Shown here: in pieces, positions 1 through 7,256 of the stretch
Numbering within the stretch: the first letter of the stretch is position 1
Layout: the number at the start of each line of letters is the position of its first letter
DNA from: a virus
Length of the DNA: 41,352 nt
Virus record (IMG/VR): IMGVR_UViG_3300008952_001992
Location: 1 to 41,352 of that record
Strand: one strand, 5' to 3'
Notes under the pieces: generated by a model
What the model saw: the letters and a program-made list of their open reading frames with translations, nothing else
The model's database searches: none
What the model was told of the DNA's origin: nothing
Program-made: the position numbers and the translations under genes

Positions 1-167
1 AGGGCCTCGTCTTCCATCCTCGCCAGGAGGACGGCTTGGGCGTAGGCGTCCCGCTCGACGTAGCCCACAGGGCGGGCTCCGAGGACGCGCTCGAGGGCGA
101 GGTCCAGGCCCCCGATTCCCGAGCACACCGAGAGGAGAGTCGGTCGGGGATGAGAATGCTCACTCAC
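1..167 (-). CDS. C5-cytosine DNA methyltransferase, N-terminus (cut by left edge)
   Basis: This gene enters the left edge on the minus strand; only the first 55 codons are present. The proposed start is GTG at 167-165, preceded by a strong GGGGAGG-type ribosome site. The protein opens with SVCSGIGGLDLALERVLG, which matches motif I (the SAM-binding F/C-SGxGGL loop) of Dcm-type DNA cytosine-5 methyltransferases. GYVERDAYAQAVL follows, fitting motif II, where an acidic residue contacts SAM. The catalytic Pro-Cys motif IV lies outside the window. Phages use such enzymes to protect their DNA from host restriction or to mark it. It is the last visible gene of a leftward operon of overlapping small genes. 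The family call is firm; the target sequence is unknown. Confidence 0.85.
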   Translation of the reverse strand, partial: MSEHSHPRPTLLSVCSGIGGLDLALERVLGARPVGYVERDAYAQAVLLARMEDEA

Positions 168-225
168 CGCCCTCCCCCTCCCGGTGCTCGGGGATAGCCG
201 CCAGGGCGGCCAGGAAGCGCATCAT
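160..225 (-). CDS. possible 21-aa microprotein
   Basis: A 21-codon frame (MMRFLAALAAIPEHREGEGGE) starts at ATG 225 (or 222), overlapping the stop of the zinc-ribbon gene. It ends eight bases inside the methyltransferase gene. A GGTGAGG purine run sits four bases before the ATG. It continues the operon's pattern of stop/start overlaps, which is the main argument for it. The N-terminal half is hydrophobic and the C-terminal half acidic. No family is recognised. The purine run that encodes its end also serves as the methyltransferase ribosome site, so it could equally be a coupling leader or simple chance. Confidence 0.3.
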   Translation of the reverse strand: MMRFLAALAAIPEHREGEGGE

Positions 226-428
226 GCCGCCTCACCTTCCTCGCCGCAGGCGGGGCACTCCGGGTCCTCGTGCTCGAGCACCTCGCCGAAGTCGTCCACC
301 TCGTAGACCTCCACCGCGAAGCCCAGGTCGCAGCCCTGGCAGTAGAAGTCCACCGAGTCCGGCACTGAGTCAGGGTGCACACGTCCGGCCATGTAGCCGG
401 GCATGGGGTCCGAAAGGCTCCAGCTCAT
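222..428 (-). CDS. small zinc-ribbon protein
   Basis: A 68-aa acidic protein. The ATG at 428-426 is chosen because it overlaps the upstream stop as ATGA and has GGGAGGG just before it; an in-frame start further upstream at 461 would overlap the neighbour much more. Two CxxC pairs are visible, CQGC near residues 30-33 and CPAC near 58-61, a spacing suited to binding one zinc ion as a zinc ribbon. Between them lies an acidic stretch (EVYEVDDFGEVLEHED). Such small ribbons are common in phage early operons and may bind nucleic acid or a host protein. The function is not known. It is translated as part of the leftward operon that ends in the methyltransferase. Confidence 0.7.
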   Translation of the reverse strand: MSWSLSDPMPGYMAGRVHPDSVPDSVDFYCQGCDLGFAVEVYEVDDFGEVLEHEDPECPACGEEGEAA

Positions 429-514
429 CGCTCGCCCTCCCCGAGGCACCAGGCGAGGCACCGCGCTATTGCCCAGCAGAGGAGCATCATCGCCAGCCAG
501 CCGAGGGCGCTCAC
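425..514 (-). CDS. 29-aa single-span membrane microprotein
   Basis: A 29-codon gene starting at GTG 514-512, which overlaps the stop of the upstream 91-aa gene, and ending TGA 427-425, which overlaps the next ATG as ATGA. GAGGAGGTGA lies five bases upstream and is one of the strongest ribosome sites in the window. The peptide SALGWLAMMLLCWAIARCLA is a convincing transmembrane helix, with a short charged tail (LGEGER). The perfect packing between two genes, the strong ribosome site and the hydrophobic pattern support it as real despite its size. Its role is unknown; small membrane peptides in phage early operons can act in exclusion or membrane interference. Confidence 0.6.
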   Translation of the reverse strand: MSALGWLAMMLLCWAIARCLAWCLGEGER

Positions 515-786
515 GGGGTCACCTCCTCGCCCCTGGCGGCCTCGCGCAGCTCGTCGATCCGCCGCTGGGCAATCCGCAGGTCAGTCTCGAGGTTGGCGAT
601 CCTCGCGGCCTGCGGGTCACCCATCTCCACCTCGAATGAGGGGAGTAGGCAAGATCGCATCCCGCGGAGTGAGACTAGGGCAACGTCGGGGTTGCCCCTC
701 TCGCACCACTGGATGGCGTCAAACAAATCGGACAGGAGCCGCTTGGTTTCCCATTCGGCGAGTCGTGCAGTCGTCTTGGTTTCCAT
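511..786 (-). CDS. 91-aa hypothetical protein, coiled-coil C-terminus
   Basis: First gene of the leftward operon. The start is ATG 786-784, preceded by AGGAGAA at good spacing; an upstream in-frame start at 861 would cross the control region. The product begins METKTTARLAEWETKRLL, and its C-terminal third (NLETDLRIAQRRIDELREAA) is a heptad-like amphipathic helix that probably dimerises. There is one CLLP segment in the middle and no enzymatic motif. I recognise no family. Its position directly downstream of the divergent control region suggests it is among the first genes expressed leftward. The 3' end overlaps the GTG of the 29-aa membrane peptide. Confidence 0.7.
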   Translation of the reverse strand: METKTTARLAEWETKRLLSDLFDAIQWCERGNPDVALVSLRGMRSCLLPSFEVEMGDPQAARIANLETDLRIAQRRIDELREAARGEEVTP

Positions 787-921
787 TTTCGTTCTCCTAA
801 GTCGTTTCGTTTCGGTTTCCCCCGAGGGGGGACACCTGTTATATCGGCCATCGGCGCCCAAGCGCAGGAAAATCCCGGGAAGTTCCTAGCGCCACCGGGG
901 GGCGTCCGCCATACTCCCGAC
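787..921. promoter_or_regulatory. divergent control region with imperfect palindrome
   Basis: This 135-bp gap separates the leftward operon from the rightward HTH gene. At 866-887 lies a 22-bp imperfect inverted repeat (half sites AGGAAAATCCC and GGGAAGTTCCT, two mismatches per arm), a good size for an operator bound by a dimeric HTH protein. At 910-915 CATACT sits exactly six bases before the ATG at 922, which could be a -10 box giving a leaderless transcript. A TATAAC on the minus strand near 837-842 is a weak candidate -10 for the leftward operon. No good -35 was found for either. Confidence 0.4.
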
Positions 922-1173
922 ATGGCAAGGCAGCACCACACCGTCCCCCGCGAGGACCGCGCCGAGGGGTGGGACCCCAAGGCGTACTCCGATGCGCGGA
1001 TCAGGGCGGGCATGACCTGGCAACGGTTGGTCGAGGCCCTCCGCAACGCGGGAGTCGAGGTCAGCATGTCCACCGTCCACCGCTACTCCACCCCCGGACA
1101 GAGCCCCCCCGCGTGGCTCGTCTCTCCCCTGGCGCGGGCCCTCAAGGTCCGCAAGCGAGACCTCCTGGTATGA
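922..1173 (+). CDS. HTH DNA-binding regulator (Cro/XRE-like)
   Basis: An 83-aa basic protein. Residues about 31-57 (MTWQRLVEALRNAGVEVSMS then TVHRY) form a plausible helix-turn-helix, and the end (LARALKVRKRDLLV) resembles the last helix of XRE-family regulators. It is transcribed away from the leftward operon and next to a palindrome at 866-887, the classic arrangement for a repressor or Cro-like switch. There is no Shine-Dalgarno before the ATG, but CATACT lies six bases upstream, so the message may be leaderless. Its stop overlaps the next ATG (GTATGA). It could instead be a DNA-binding accessory of the recombination genes. No integrase is seen, so lysogeny is not established. Confidence 0.65.
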   Translation: MARQHHTVPREDRAEGWDPKAYSDARIRAGMTWQRLVEALRNAGVEVSMSTVHRYSTPGQSPPAWLVSPLARALKVRKRDLLV

Positions 1174-2009
1174 ACCTCGAGCGCGACGATGCCGTCAACT
1201 GGTCCACCCTCAAGCACATCGACACCAGCCCGAAGCACTACCTGCACATCCTCGCCAACCCGAGGGAGGACAGTGACGCGCTCCTCCGCGGGCGAGTCGT
1301 CCACGCCCTCAACTACGAGCCCGACGAGTTCGACCAGCGGTACGTCGTCGAGCCCCGGTTCCACGGGGGCATGAAGGACGAAACCGCGATTGCCAAGGGC
1401 TACGCCGGCGGCAAAGAAGCCAAAGCCGCCTGGGCAGCGAATAAGCCCCCCGGCGCCGAAATCGTCTCCGCGGAGATCTACGCCGACTGCGTCGGGATGC
1501 GGGATGCGCTCCAGGCCGACCCCGAAGCTGGCCCGATGTTCGTCGGCGGGTTCGCCGAGCAGCTCCTCACCTGGGTCGATGAAGAGACCGGCATCGAGTG
1601 CCGTGGCCGCATCGACCACCTGAACGGCAGGCTCTCCGATCTAAAATCCACCCGCGTCACCGGGATCCGGCAGTTCCACGCCGAGATCGCCCGCCGGCTG
1701 TACCACGGACAGATCGCCTACTACTACGACGGCGTCCTGGCGAACGGAATCGAAATGGAGCACAGCCCCGTGCTCATCACCGTCGAGAATGCCGCGCCCT
1801 ACGATGTCACGGTCCACCACATCACGCCGGCGGTGCTCCGCGCAGGACGCGACCTATATCGCAACTGCCTGCGACGACTCGCAGAGTGCCGCAAGACTGG
1901 CGAGTGGCCCGGTGTCTCGGGCGGCGCACCTGTCGACGTCGAACTCCCCGACTGGGCCGCGGGCCCCAAGGCCGAGGAAATCACGATCGGAGGCGTGCCG
2001 ATCTTCTGA
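1170..2009 (+). CDS. RecE-like PD-(D/E)XK exonuclease
   Basis: A 279-aa protein starting at ATG 1170, overlapping the previous stop. The N-terminus (NWSTLKHIDTSPKHYLHIL) and then LLRGRVVHAL match the helical opening of RecE/RecB-type nucleases. The active site is visible as GRID149 followed by D157-L-K159 in the SDLKST segment, and a downstream QIAYYYDGV helix fits the family's Q-x-x-x-Y motif. These enzymes resect DNA 5' to 3' to leave 3' single strands for annealing or strand invasion. Two small probable ssDNA-binding proteins follow it, which supports a phage recombination module. No RecT or Beta annealase is recognised, so the partner may be one of those small proteins. Confidence 0.75.
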   Translation: MNLERDDAVNWSTLKHIDTSPKHYLHILANPREDSDALLRGRVVHALNYEPDEFDQRYVVEPRFHGGMKDETAIAKGYAGGKEAKAAWAANKPPGAEIVSAEIYADCVGMRDALQADPEAGPMFVGGFAEQLLTWVDEETGIECRGRIDHLNGRLSDLKSTRVTGIRQFHAEIARRLYHGQIAYYYDGVLANGIEMEHSPVLITVENAAPYDVTVHHITPAVLRAGRDLYRNCLRRLAECRKTGEWPGVSGGAPVDVELPDWAAGPKAEEITIGGVPIF

Positions 2010-2059
2010 CGAACACCGACCCGGCGGATCCCGGGAACTAAACTGCTACCCCTGAACCA

Positions 2060-2410
2060 ATGGACTACCGACTACTTTTTCCCTCGCTCTACCTGGGCGC
2101 CCACGACCTCCAAGGCAAGGACGTCACCTTGACCATCCGCCGCGTCGTCGTCGAGGAGCTCAAGACCGAGCGCGGAAGCGAGAAGAAACCCATCTGCTAC
2201 TTTGAAGAAACCAGAGCCAAAGCCGAGAAGACCGGCGACAAGGAGAAACGTATCGTGCTGAACAAGACGAACGCCACCAGCATCGCAGCACTCCACGGGA
2301 ACGAAATCGACGAATGGGGCGGGAAGAAGGTCACGTTCTACCCCACCCAGGCCCAAGCCTTCGGCAAGATCGTGGACTGCATCCGCGTGCGCGAGGAGGT
2401 GCCGGCCTAA
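2060..2410 (+). CDS. small replication/recombination-module protein, possible OB-fold
   Basis: A 116-aa protein of mostly beta-strand character, starting at ATG 2060 after a 50-bp gap. Charged stretches (ELKTERGSEKK, KAEKTGDKEKR) alternate with hydrophobic strands, and it ends GGKKVTFYPTQAQAFGKIVD. This resembles short phage proteins found beside exonuclease and single-strand-binding genes. An OB-fold or ssDNA-binding role is inferred from composition and position only. The stop TAA shares its last base with the next ATG, so the two proteins are probably made together. No clear Shine-Dalgarno is visible; TAAACT at 2039-2044 could be a -10 element but lacks a matching -35. Confidence 0.6.
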   Translation: MDYRLLFPSLYLGAHDLQGKDVTLTIRRVVVEELKTERGSEKKPICYFEETRAKAEKTGDKEKRIVLNKTNATSIAALHGNEIDEWGGKKVTFYPTQAQAFGKIVDCIRVREEVPA

Positions 2411-2844
2411 TGGTACAGATCGACATGACCCGACCGGACCGAGACCTCACCCCCGGAGTCGATCTCTGGAAGATCATCAAGTGCGAGCCCGTGCAGTCCC
2501 GCGCAGGCGATCCGATGCTCAAGGTCAAGTTCGCCCGCGTTTCGGATCCCCAGGAGCACATCTACGACAACATCATGCTCGCAGGCGGAGGCTGGGGGAT
2601 CGGCAAACAGAAGCTCGGTGCCCTGCTCGAGGCCAATTTCAAGGGCGACCTCGACCCCCTCGACCTCGTAGGTAAGCGCCTGTGGCTCTACACGGTCGTC
2701 GATACATACAAGGGGAAGGACAACCTCAAGGTCGGCATCGAAGAACTCAGGCACGCCGGATATCAGCGCGCTGACGACCCGCCTCCGGGGAAGGATGCCC
2801 CCGGGCCGGAGGTGGTGCTCGACGAGGACTCGGCGCCCTTCTGA
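2410..2844 (+). CDS. probable ssDNA-binding protein with acidic tail
   Basis: A 144-aa protein; the ATG at 2410 overlaps the preceding stop, whereas the longer in-frame start at 2314 would be buried in the upstream gene. The N-terminal 110 residues are beta-rich (LWKIIKCEPVQSR, MLKVKFARVSDPQ, GKRLWLYTVVDTYKGKDNLK) and resemble DUF669-type phage proteins, which are associated with replication. The C-terminus (VVLDEDSAPF) is an acidic tail ending in Pro-Phe, as in bacterial SSB, whose tail recruits partner enzymes. Together with the RecE-like nuclease and helicases nearby, this supports a single-strand-binding role. The tail is seen directly; the function is inferred. Confidence 0.65.
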   Translation: MVQIDMTRPDRDLTPGVDLWKIIKCEPVQSRAGDPMLKVKFARVSDPQEHIYDNIMLAGGGWGIGKQKLGALLEANFKGDLDPLDLVGKRLWLYTVVDTYKGKDNLKVGIEELRHAGYQRADDPPPGKDAPGPEVVLDEDSAPF

Positions 2845-2854
2845 GCCCGAGCTG

Positions 2855-4309
2855 ATGAACCTCCGGCCATACCAAGCGAGAGCCGTTCGTGATACGCGGG
2901 CGGCTCTCGCCGCCTCTCGGGCCGTCGTGCTCTGTATGCAGGTCGGCGCTGGCAAGACCGTCGTGGCCTGCGAGATGATCCGCCTCGCCCTCGAGCGTGG
3001 ACGGCGGTGCCTCTTTCTCGTCCATCGGGTCGAGCTCGTAGAGCAGGCCGTCGACCGCCTGGCCCGGTTCGGGATCACCGCTGGCATCATCAAGGCCGGT
3101 TACGAGCCGGACCCGGGGCTCCCCGTCCAGGTGGCCTGCATCCCCACGCTGATCCGCCGTGAGTTCCCCCCCGCTGAGGTCGTCATCTTCGACGAGTGCC
3201 ATCACGCCATCTCGGCGTCCTGGTGCCGTGTCGCGAGCCACTATCGCGAGCGGGCCGCATGGATCGTCGGGATTACCGCTACCCCCGAACGGCTCGACGG
3301 CAAGGGCCTGGGGGAAATCTTCGACGACATCATCGAGCCGGTCACCACTAAGGAGCTGATCCAAGGCGGGTTCCTGCTCGAGCCCGAGGTCTATGCTCCC
3401 CCGACCGCTGACTTCAAGGACGTCCGTAAACGAGGCGGGGACTACGCTTTGCCCGAATTGGCGCAGCGCATGGAGGGACTGACCGCCTCCATCACCGAAT
3501 ACTGGCACCAGTTCTGTGCTGGCCGACCTACCCTGTGCTTCGCCGTAAACGTCCGGCACTCGAAACAGATACGCGAGGCCCTAACTGCGGCCGGCGCACG
3601 CGCCATGCATGTTGATGGAACCTCAACCCAGGATACCCGCGACCTCGCGAACATCGGACTGCGCGAGGGCCTGGTCGACGTCGTGACCCAATGCCAGCTC
3701 TGGACCGAAGGCGTTGACATCCCGGAGCTCGAGCGGCTCATCATCGCTCGGCCCACCCTCTCCCTTGGTCTGCATCGGCAGATGGTCGGGCGCGTGATGC
3801 GCCCCTCAGAGGGCGGGTCGGCGCTCATTCTCGACCATGCTGGCAACCACCTACGCCATGGGCTGATAACTGACGATGTCGAGTGGTCGCTCGAGGGCCG
3901 GATCAAGAAGGGCCGCGAGGCCATAGAGCCGATTGCCCAGTGTTCCGCGTGCTACGCGATCGTCCCCCCCGGCTTGGAGGCTTGCCCCCATTGTGGGGAA
4001 CCGATGGTGTCATCCGACAGTGAGCGAGACCCCGGAGTGGACAACCCCGGCACGCTCGTCCGGATTGGGCGCGATACGCGGAAGGCGACCAAGGCGGAGA
4101 AGTCGCAGTTCTATCTAGGTGTCGTACAGGAAGCCTCGCGGAAGGGATACAAACTCGGCTGGGCTCGCCGGCGCTACAAGGACACGTTCGGCACATGGCC
4201 CAAGCTGCGGGCCATCGAGGGCGAGGGCTACGTCTGCACGAACCACGAGCGCGAACACACGCGCCGCGGGGCTCGGTGCGCCCGGTGCTACGCGAAGCTC
4301 GATGAGTAG
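2855..4309 (+). CDS. SF2 DEAD/DEAH-type helicase with zinc-binding C-terminus
   Basis: A 484-aa helicase starting at ATG 2855 (MNLRPYQARAV is the typical SF2 Q-tip opening). Visible motifs are Walker A MQVGAGKT (28-35), motif II DECH (113-116), motif III GITAT (139-143) and motif VI HRQMVGRVMR (307-316, with Q309, R313 and R316). The C-terminal part carries a zinc finger (CSAC...CPHC, about 363-381) and a second Cys/His cluster at the very end (CTNHEREH...CARC). This is close to the phage UvsW/RecG-like DEAD helicases that remodel forks and recombination intermediates. It overlaps the VRR-NUC gene by eight bases, a pairing often seen in phage replication modules. Confidence 0.9.
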   Translation: MNLRPYQARAVRDTRAALAASRAVVLCMQVGAGKTVVACEMIRLALERGRRCLFLVHRVELVEQAVDRLARFGITAGIIKAGYEPDPGLPVQVACIPTLIRREFPPAEVVIFDECHHAISASWCRVASHYRERAAWIVGITATPERLDGKGLGEIFDDIIEPVTTKELIQGGFLLEPEVYAPPTADFKDVRKRGGDYALPELAQRMEGLTASITEYWHQFCAGRPTLCFAVNVRHSKQIREALTAAGARAMHVDGTSTQDTRDLANIGLREGLVDVVTQCQLWTEGVDIPELERLIIARPTLSLGLHRQMVGRVMRPSEGGSALILDHAGNHLRHGLITDDVEWSLEGRIKKGREAIEPIAQCSACYAIVPPGLEACPHCGEPMVSSDSERDPGVDNPGTLVRIGRDTRKATKAEKSQFYLGVVQEASRKGYKLGWARRRYKDTFGTWPKLRAIEGEGYVCTNHEREHTRRGARCARCYAKLDE

Positions 4310-4613
4310 CGAGGCCGCCCTCCAGGCCGAGATCCTCCGGGAGTTCGGCGGACGCCCCGATCTGCGGATCTGGAGGCAGAACACGGGAGCGGCCCGAACC
4401 GCGCTGGGCGCGCTCGTCCGCTTCGGAGTGCCGGGGCAGGCGGATATCTCCGGGCTCAGGCTCCCCCACGGACAACGCATCGAAATTGAGGTCAAGTCGC
4501 CCAAGGGGCGGCAATCGCAACAGCAACGGAGATACCAGGCGATGATTGAGAACTGCGGCGGGATCTACATCCTAGCGAGGAGCCTCGAGGACGTGAGGGA
4601 GGTGCTGGGATGA
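4302..4613 (+). CDS. VRR-NUC domain nuclease
   Basis: A 103-aa protein made only of a VRR-NUC fold. The start at ATG 4302 overlaps the helicase stop; the protein then begins SSEAALQAEILREF, which supplies the conserved N-terminal Glu. Active-site pieces are GVPGQAD48, IEIE63-V-K65 and a KGRQSQQQRRYQ helix (family form: G-x-D, E-x-K, Q). VRR-NUC enzymes are structure-specific nucleases, some of which cut Holliday junctions. Placement between an SF2 helicase and the primase suggests a job in resolving recombination intermediates or trimming flaps. It overlaps the next ATG by four bases (ATGA). The length is typical of stand-alone phage members. Confidence 0.85.
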   Translation: MSSEAALQAEILREFGGRPDLRIWRQNTGAARTALGALVRFGVPGQADISGLRLPHGQRIEIEVKSPKGRQSQQQRRYQAMIENCGGIYILARSLEDVREVLG

Positions 4614-6928
4614 CCGACCCCATCACTGTCGCCTTCGAGCGCGGGCTCGGCCCCTGGCTGTTCCCCCTGCGCGGGAAGATCCCGGTGCAGGATGCGTGGC
4701 AATCCCGGCCACCCGTCACCGAGGACGAGGTGCGCGAGTGGATCGACATCGGCCTCAACCTCGGGCTCCGCACCGGAGCCAGGTCAGGCGTCTTTGTCAT
4801 CGACGACGACCAGGCCAAGGAGAAGCACCTAGTCTCTAACGAGAGCCGGTGGGTCCCTCCGAAAACCGACTTTCAGGTGCTCTCCCCGACCGGGTCTACC
4901 CACCATTATTACGCGATGGTCCCCGGGGTCCGCAACTCCGCCTCACGGATCGCCCCCTATGTGGACGTCCGCGGCGAGGGAGGCTACGTTGTCTGGGCGG
5001 GCTCAACTCACCCAACCGAGGGCCAGCCCTACCGTCTTGCCGCCGAGGGCCCCCCTGCGGAGTGTCCGCCCCACGTTCTCTCCGCAATCCTCGGCGGCCC
5101 TCCCTCTGAGCCCGCCCCCGCGCTCGAGGTCGATATGACCAAGCCAGCCCCGGCTGGCTCCGGGCAGGGCTACGCCCAAACCGCCCTCGTGCGCGAGGTG
5201 GCTCGAGTCCGGGCCGCAGCCGAGGGCCGCCGCAACGACACCCTCAACAGGGCGGCCTTCTCCCTGGGCCAGCTCGTCGCAGGCGGGGAGCTGGGGGAGG
5301 GCGAGGTATCTGAGGCCCTGGCGGCCGCGGCGGCCGTAGCGGGGCTCTCAGAGCGCGAGGCGCAGAGGACCGTCAGCTCGGGGCTCGTGGCCGGCGGCAA
5401 GCACCCCCGATCTGCCCCCAAACGGAGCGAGCAGCTCGAGCGTAGCACGGGCCGGGGCACCACCACGGTCCTCGTCCCCGGCTCCCACATCCTCCCCAGC
5501 GGCGAATACGTCGAGCAGGGCACGGATGGCTTCTGCCGGACCGTGCTCTCCTCCCTGCCACCCGGCACGCTATACCGCCGCGTTCACCTGGTCGGCGAGG
5601 TCAGGGGCGGGGATTTCCGGGACCTCACACCCGACGCCCTGCGGAGCCTGGTCGATAGTCGGGTCCGCCTCGGCGCCGCCAAGCCCCCCAAGGACGGCGG
5701 CGACCCCGTCGTCATGTATCGCCCCTGCTCGAAGGATCACGCCGGGTTGCTCCTGGCCTACGGGCAGGCCCGTGGCGAACTCCGCGAACTGCGACACCTG
5801 GCAAACCATCCGGTTTGCACCGGGCCAGAGCTCAAGGTCGCGGAACCCGGCTGGAACGACGCCACCGGGCTGCTCCTGACCGACGATTTCCTCCCCGACC
5901 CCCTCGATCTGCCCACCGCCAGGGCCGTTCTCGAGGATCTGGTCTGCGACTTCCCGTTCGCCTCGCCAGCCGACCGGGCCAACTTCTTCGGGCTGCTCCT
6001 GACCCCCATCCTGCGGCCCGCAATCAACGAGCCCGTGCCGATGCACCTGATCGGATCACCAGTGGAGAGGTCCGGCAAGACCAAGCTGGCCGAGATCGTC
6101 CTCGGATGCTCGGTCCTGGGGCGCCCCACCCCAGCCATGCAGATCGGTGGCACCGAGGACGAGCGCGAGAAACGCATCATGTCGATCCTGCTCTCGGGGG
6201 CCTCAGTCGTCCACCTCGACAACCTGGGGGACTTCGTCAACTCGCCCTCCCTCGCCTCCCTCCTCACCGCAAACACCTACCAGGGACGCCTTCTAGGGGC
6301 CTCCACAATGGTCGAGGTGCCCAACGGGCTCACCGTCGTAGCCTCGGGCAACAATGTCCGAACCACCGGCGAGGTGGCGAAAAGGTGCGTGCCGATCACC
6401 CTGCACCCCGACACCGAAACCCCCGAGGAGCGCGAGGATTTCCGGCACCCTCTCCTGCGGCAGTTCGTGGAGTCAGAGCGGCCCAGGGTCCTCGGGGCGC
6501 TCCTCGGGCTCCTCGACGCCTGGAGAGAGGCGGGACGGCCTATGGGCTCGGTCGGATTCGGAGGCTTCGAGCGGTGGGCCGCCGTCATGGGCGGGATCAT
6601 GCAGGTCGCCGGATACCCCGAGTGGCTGACCAACCTCGCCACGTTCCGCGGCACCACCAACGACTTCGGCACAGAACTCCGCGAGTTCGTGAAGGAGTGG
6701 CACGACCGCAGGGGATGCGACTGGGTCCCGGTGGGGGAACTCTTCGACCTGGCCGAGGGTCTCGGACTCTTCGAGCGGCAGCTCAAGAGCAACACAGACC
6801 GCGGCAGACGCAACATGTTCGGCCGCTACGTCATGACACCGGCAGAAAACCGCATCGTCGGAGACCTCAAGATACTCGTGACCGGAACCGGAAAACGCAG
6901 GCGAGCCAGGCTGGCTCGAACACTCTGA
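4610..6928 (+). CDS. Prim-Pol primase-polymerase fused to AAA+ helicase
   Basis: A 772-aa replication protein. Residues 1-160 form a bifunctional primase-polymerase domain: VFVIDDD (D65-D67) is motif I, SPTGSTHHYY (H98/H99) motif II, and VDVRGEGGYVVWAGS (D119, R121) motif III. The C-terminal half is an ATPase with Walker A PVERSGKT (G489-K490-T491), a Walker B-like VVHLDNL (about 533-539) and a sensor-like VASGNN. The P-loop is slightly unusual, with Pro where the first Gly is expected. Prim-Pol/helicase fusions prime and unwind at phage and plasmid origins. No other DNA polymerase is visible in the window, so the host replicase or this protein must do bulk synthesis. The iteron-like array follows directly. 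Confidence 0.9.
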   Translation: MTDPITVAFERGLGPWLFPLRGKIPVQDAWQSRPPVTEDEVREWIDIGLNLGLRTGARSGVFVIDDDQAKEKHLVSNESRWVPPKTDFQVLSPTGSTHHYYAMVPGVRNSASRIAPYVDVRGEGGYVVWAGSTHPTEGQPYRLAAEGPPAECPPHVLSAILGGPPSEPAPALEVDMTKPAPAGSGQGYAQTALVREVARVRAAAEGRRNDTLNRAAFSLGQLVAGGELGEGEVSEALAAAAAVAGLSEREAQRTVSSGLVAGGKHPRSAPKRSEQLERSTGRGTTTVLVPGSHILPSGEYVEQGTDGFCRTVLSSLPPGTLYRRVHLVGEVRGGDFRDLTPDALRSLVDSRVRLGAAKPPKDGGDPVVMYRPCSKDHAGLLLAYGQARGELRELRHLANHPVCTGPELKVAEPGWNDATGLLLTDDFLPDPLDLPTARAVLEDLVCDFPFASPADRANFFGLLLTPILRPAINEPVPMHLIGSPVERSGKTKLAEIVLGCSVLGRPTPAMQIGGTEDEREKRIMSILLSGASVVHLDNLGDFVNSPSLASLLTANTYQGRLLGASTMVEVPNGLTVVASGNNVRTTGEVAKRCVPITLHPDTETPEEREDFRHPLLRQFVESERPRVLGALLGLLDAWREAGRPMGSVGFGGFERWAAVMGGIMQVAGYPEWLTNLATFRGTTNDFGTELREFVKEWHDRRGCDWVPVGELFDLAEGLGLFERQLKSNTDRGRRNMFGRYVMTPAENRIVGDLKILVTGTGKRRRARLARTL

Positions 6929-6938
6929 TTACAAACAC

Positions 6939-7256
6939 GCCCAATCAGCCCAATCAACGCCCAATCAAATTCCGCTTGATTGGGCGCACCTAAACCCAGA
7001 AAACACAACGGATTACACCATTAGGCCCAATGAGCCCAATCATTCATACCCCCCCGGGTATACGCGCACACGCGCGCGCACACGCGAGGGGATAGGCCGA
7101 TTTGATTGGGCTGATTGGGCGGATCGACGCAAACCCAAGACACAGCCGGACTTGGCTCGCCCAATCACCAGGGAATGATTGGGCGCTTGATTGGGCGGTG
7201 ATTGGGCCAAAACAACGCAACCACATGAAGAAAAAGAACTTGGAACCGCCCAATCA
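6939..7256. repeat. GCCCAATCA iteron-like array (12 exact copies)
   Basis: Twelve exact copies of the 9-mer GCCCAATCA occur in 318 bp. On the plus strand they start at 6939, 6948, 6959, 7034, 7159 and 7248; on the minus strand they occupy 6977-6985, 7103-7111, 7112-7120, 7176-7184, 7188-7196 and 7199-7207. A near copy (GCCCAATGA) is at 7025. Pairs at 6939/6948, 7025/7034 and 7103/7112 are head-to-tail with 9-bp period; others are 11 or 12 bp apart, close to one helical turn. Plus copies dominate the left side and minus copies the right. The stretch holds no gene. It sits between the replication protein and an RHH protein and is best read as an origin, an operator array or both. Confidence 0.85.
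7058..7086. other. 29-nt alternating purine-pyrimidine tract
   Basis: A perfect alternation of purine and pyrimidine runs for 29 bases, mostly CG and CA steps, with an imperfect duplication of GCGCACACGCG inside it. Such tracts favour left-handed Z-DNA under negative supercoiling. It lies at the centre of the GCCCAATCA array, next to a C7 run at 7049-7055, and separates the mostly plus-oriented from the mostly minus-oriented copies. Confidence 0.6.

Noticed and set aside
7102-7224. N-terminal extension of the RHH protein from a TTG at 7102
   Set aside because: The extension would be encoded by the repeat array. The ATG at 7225 begins just before the folded domain.
6939-7256. Repeat array read as a CRISPR array
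   Set aside because: Units are only 9 bp, occur in both orientations and have no regular spacers; no cas genes are present.
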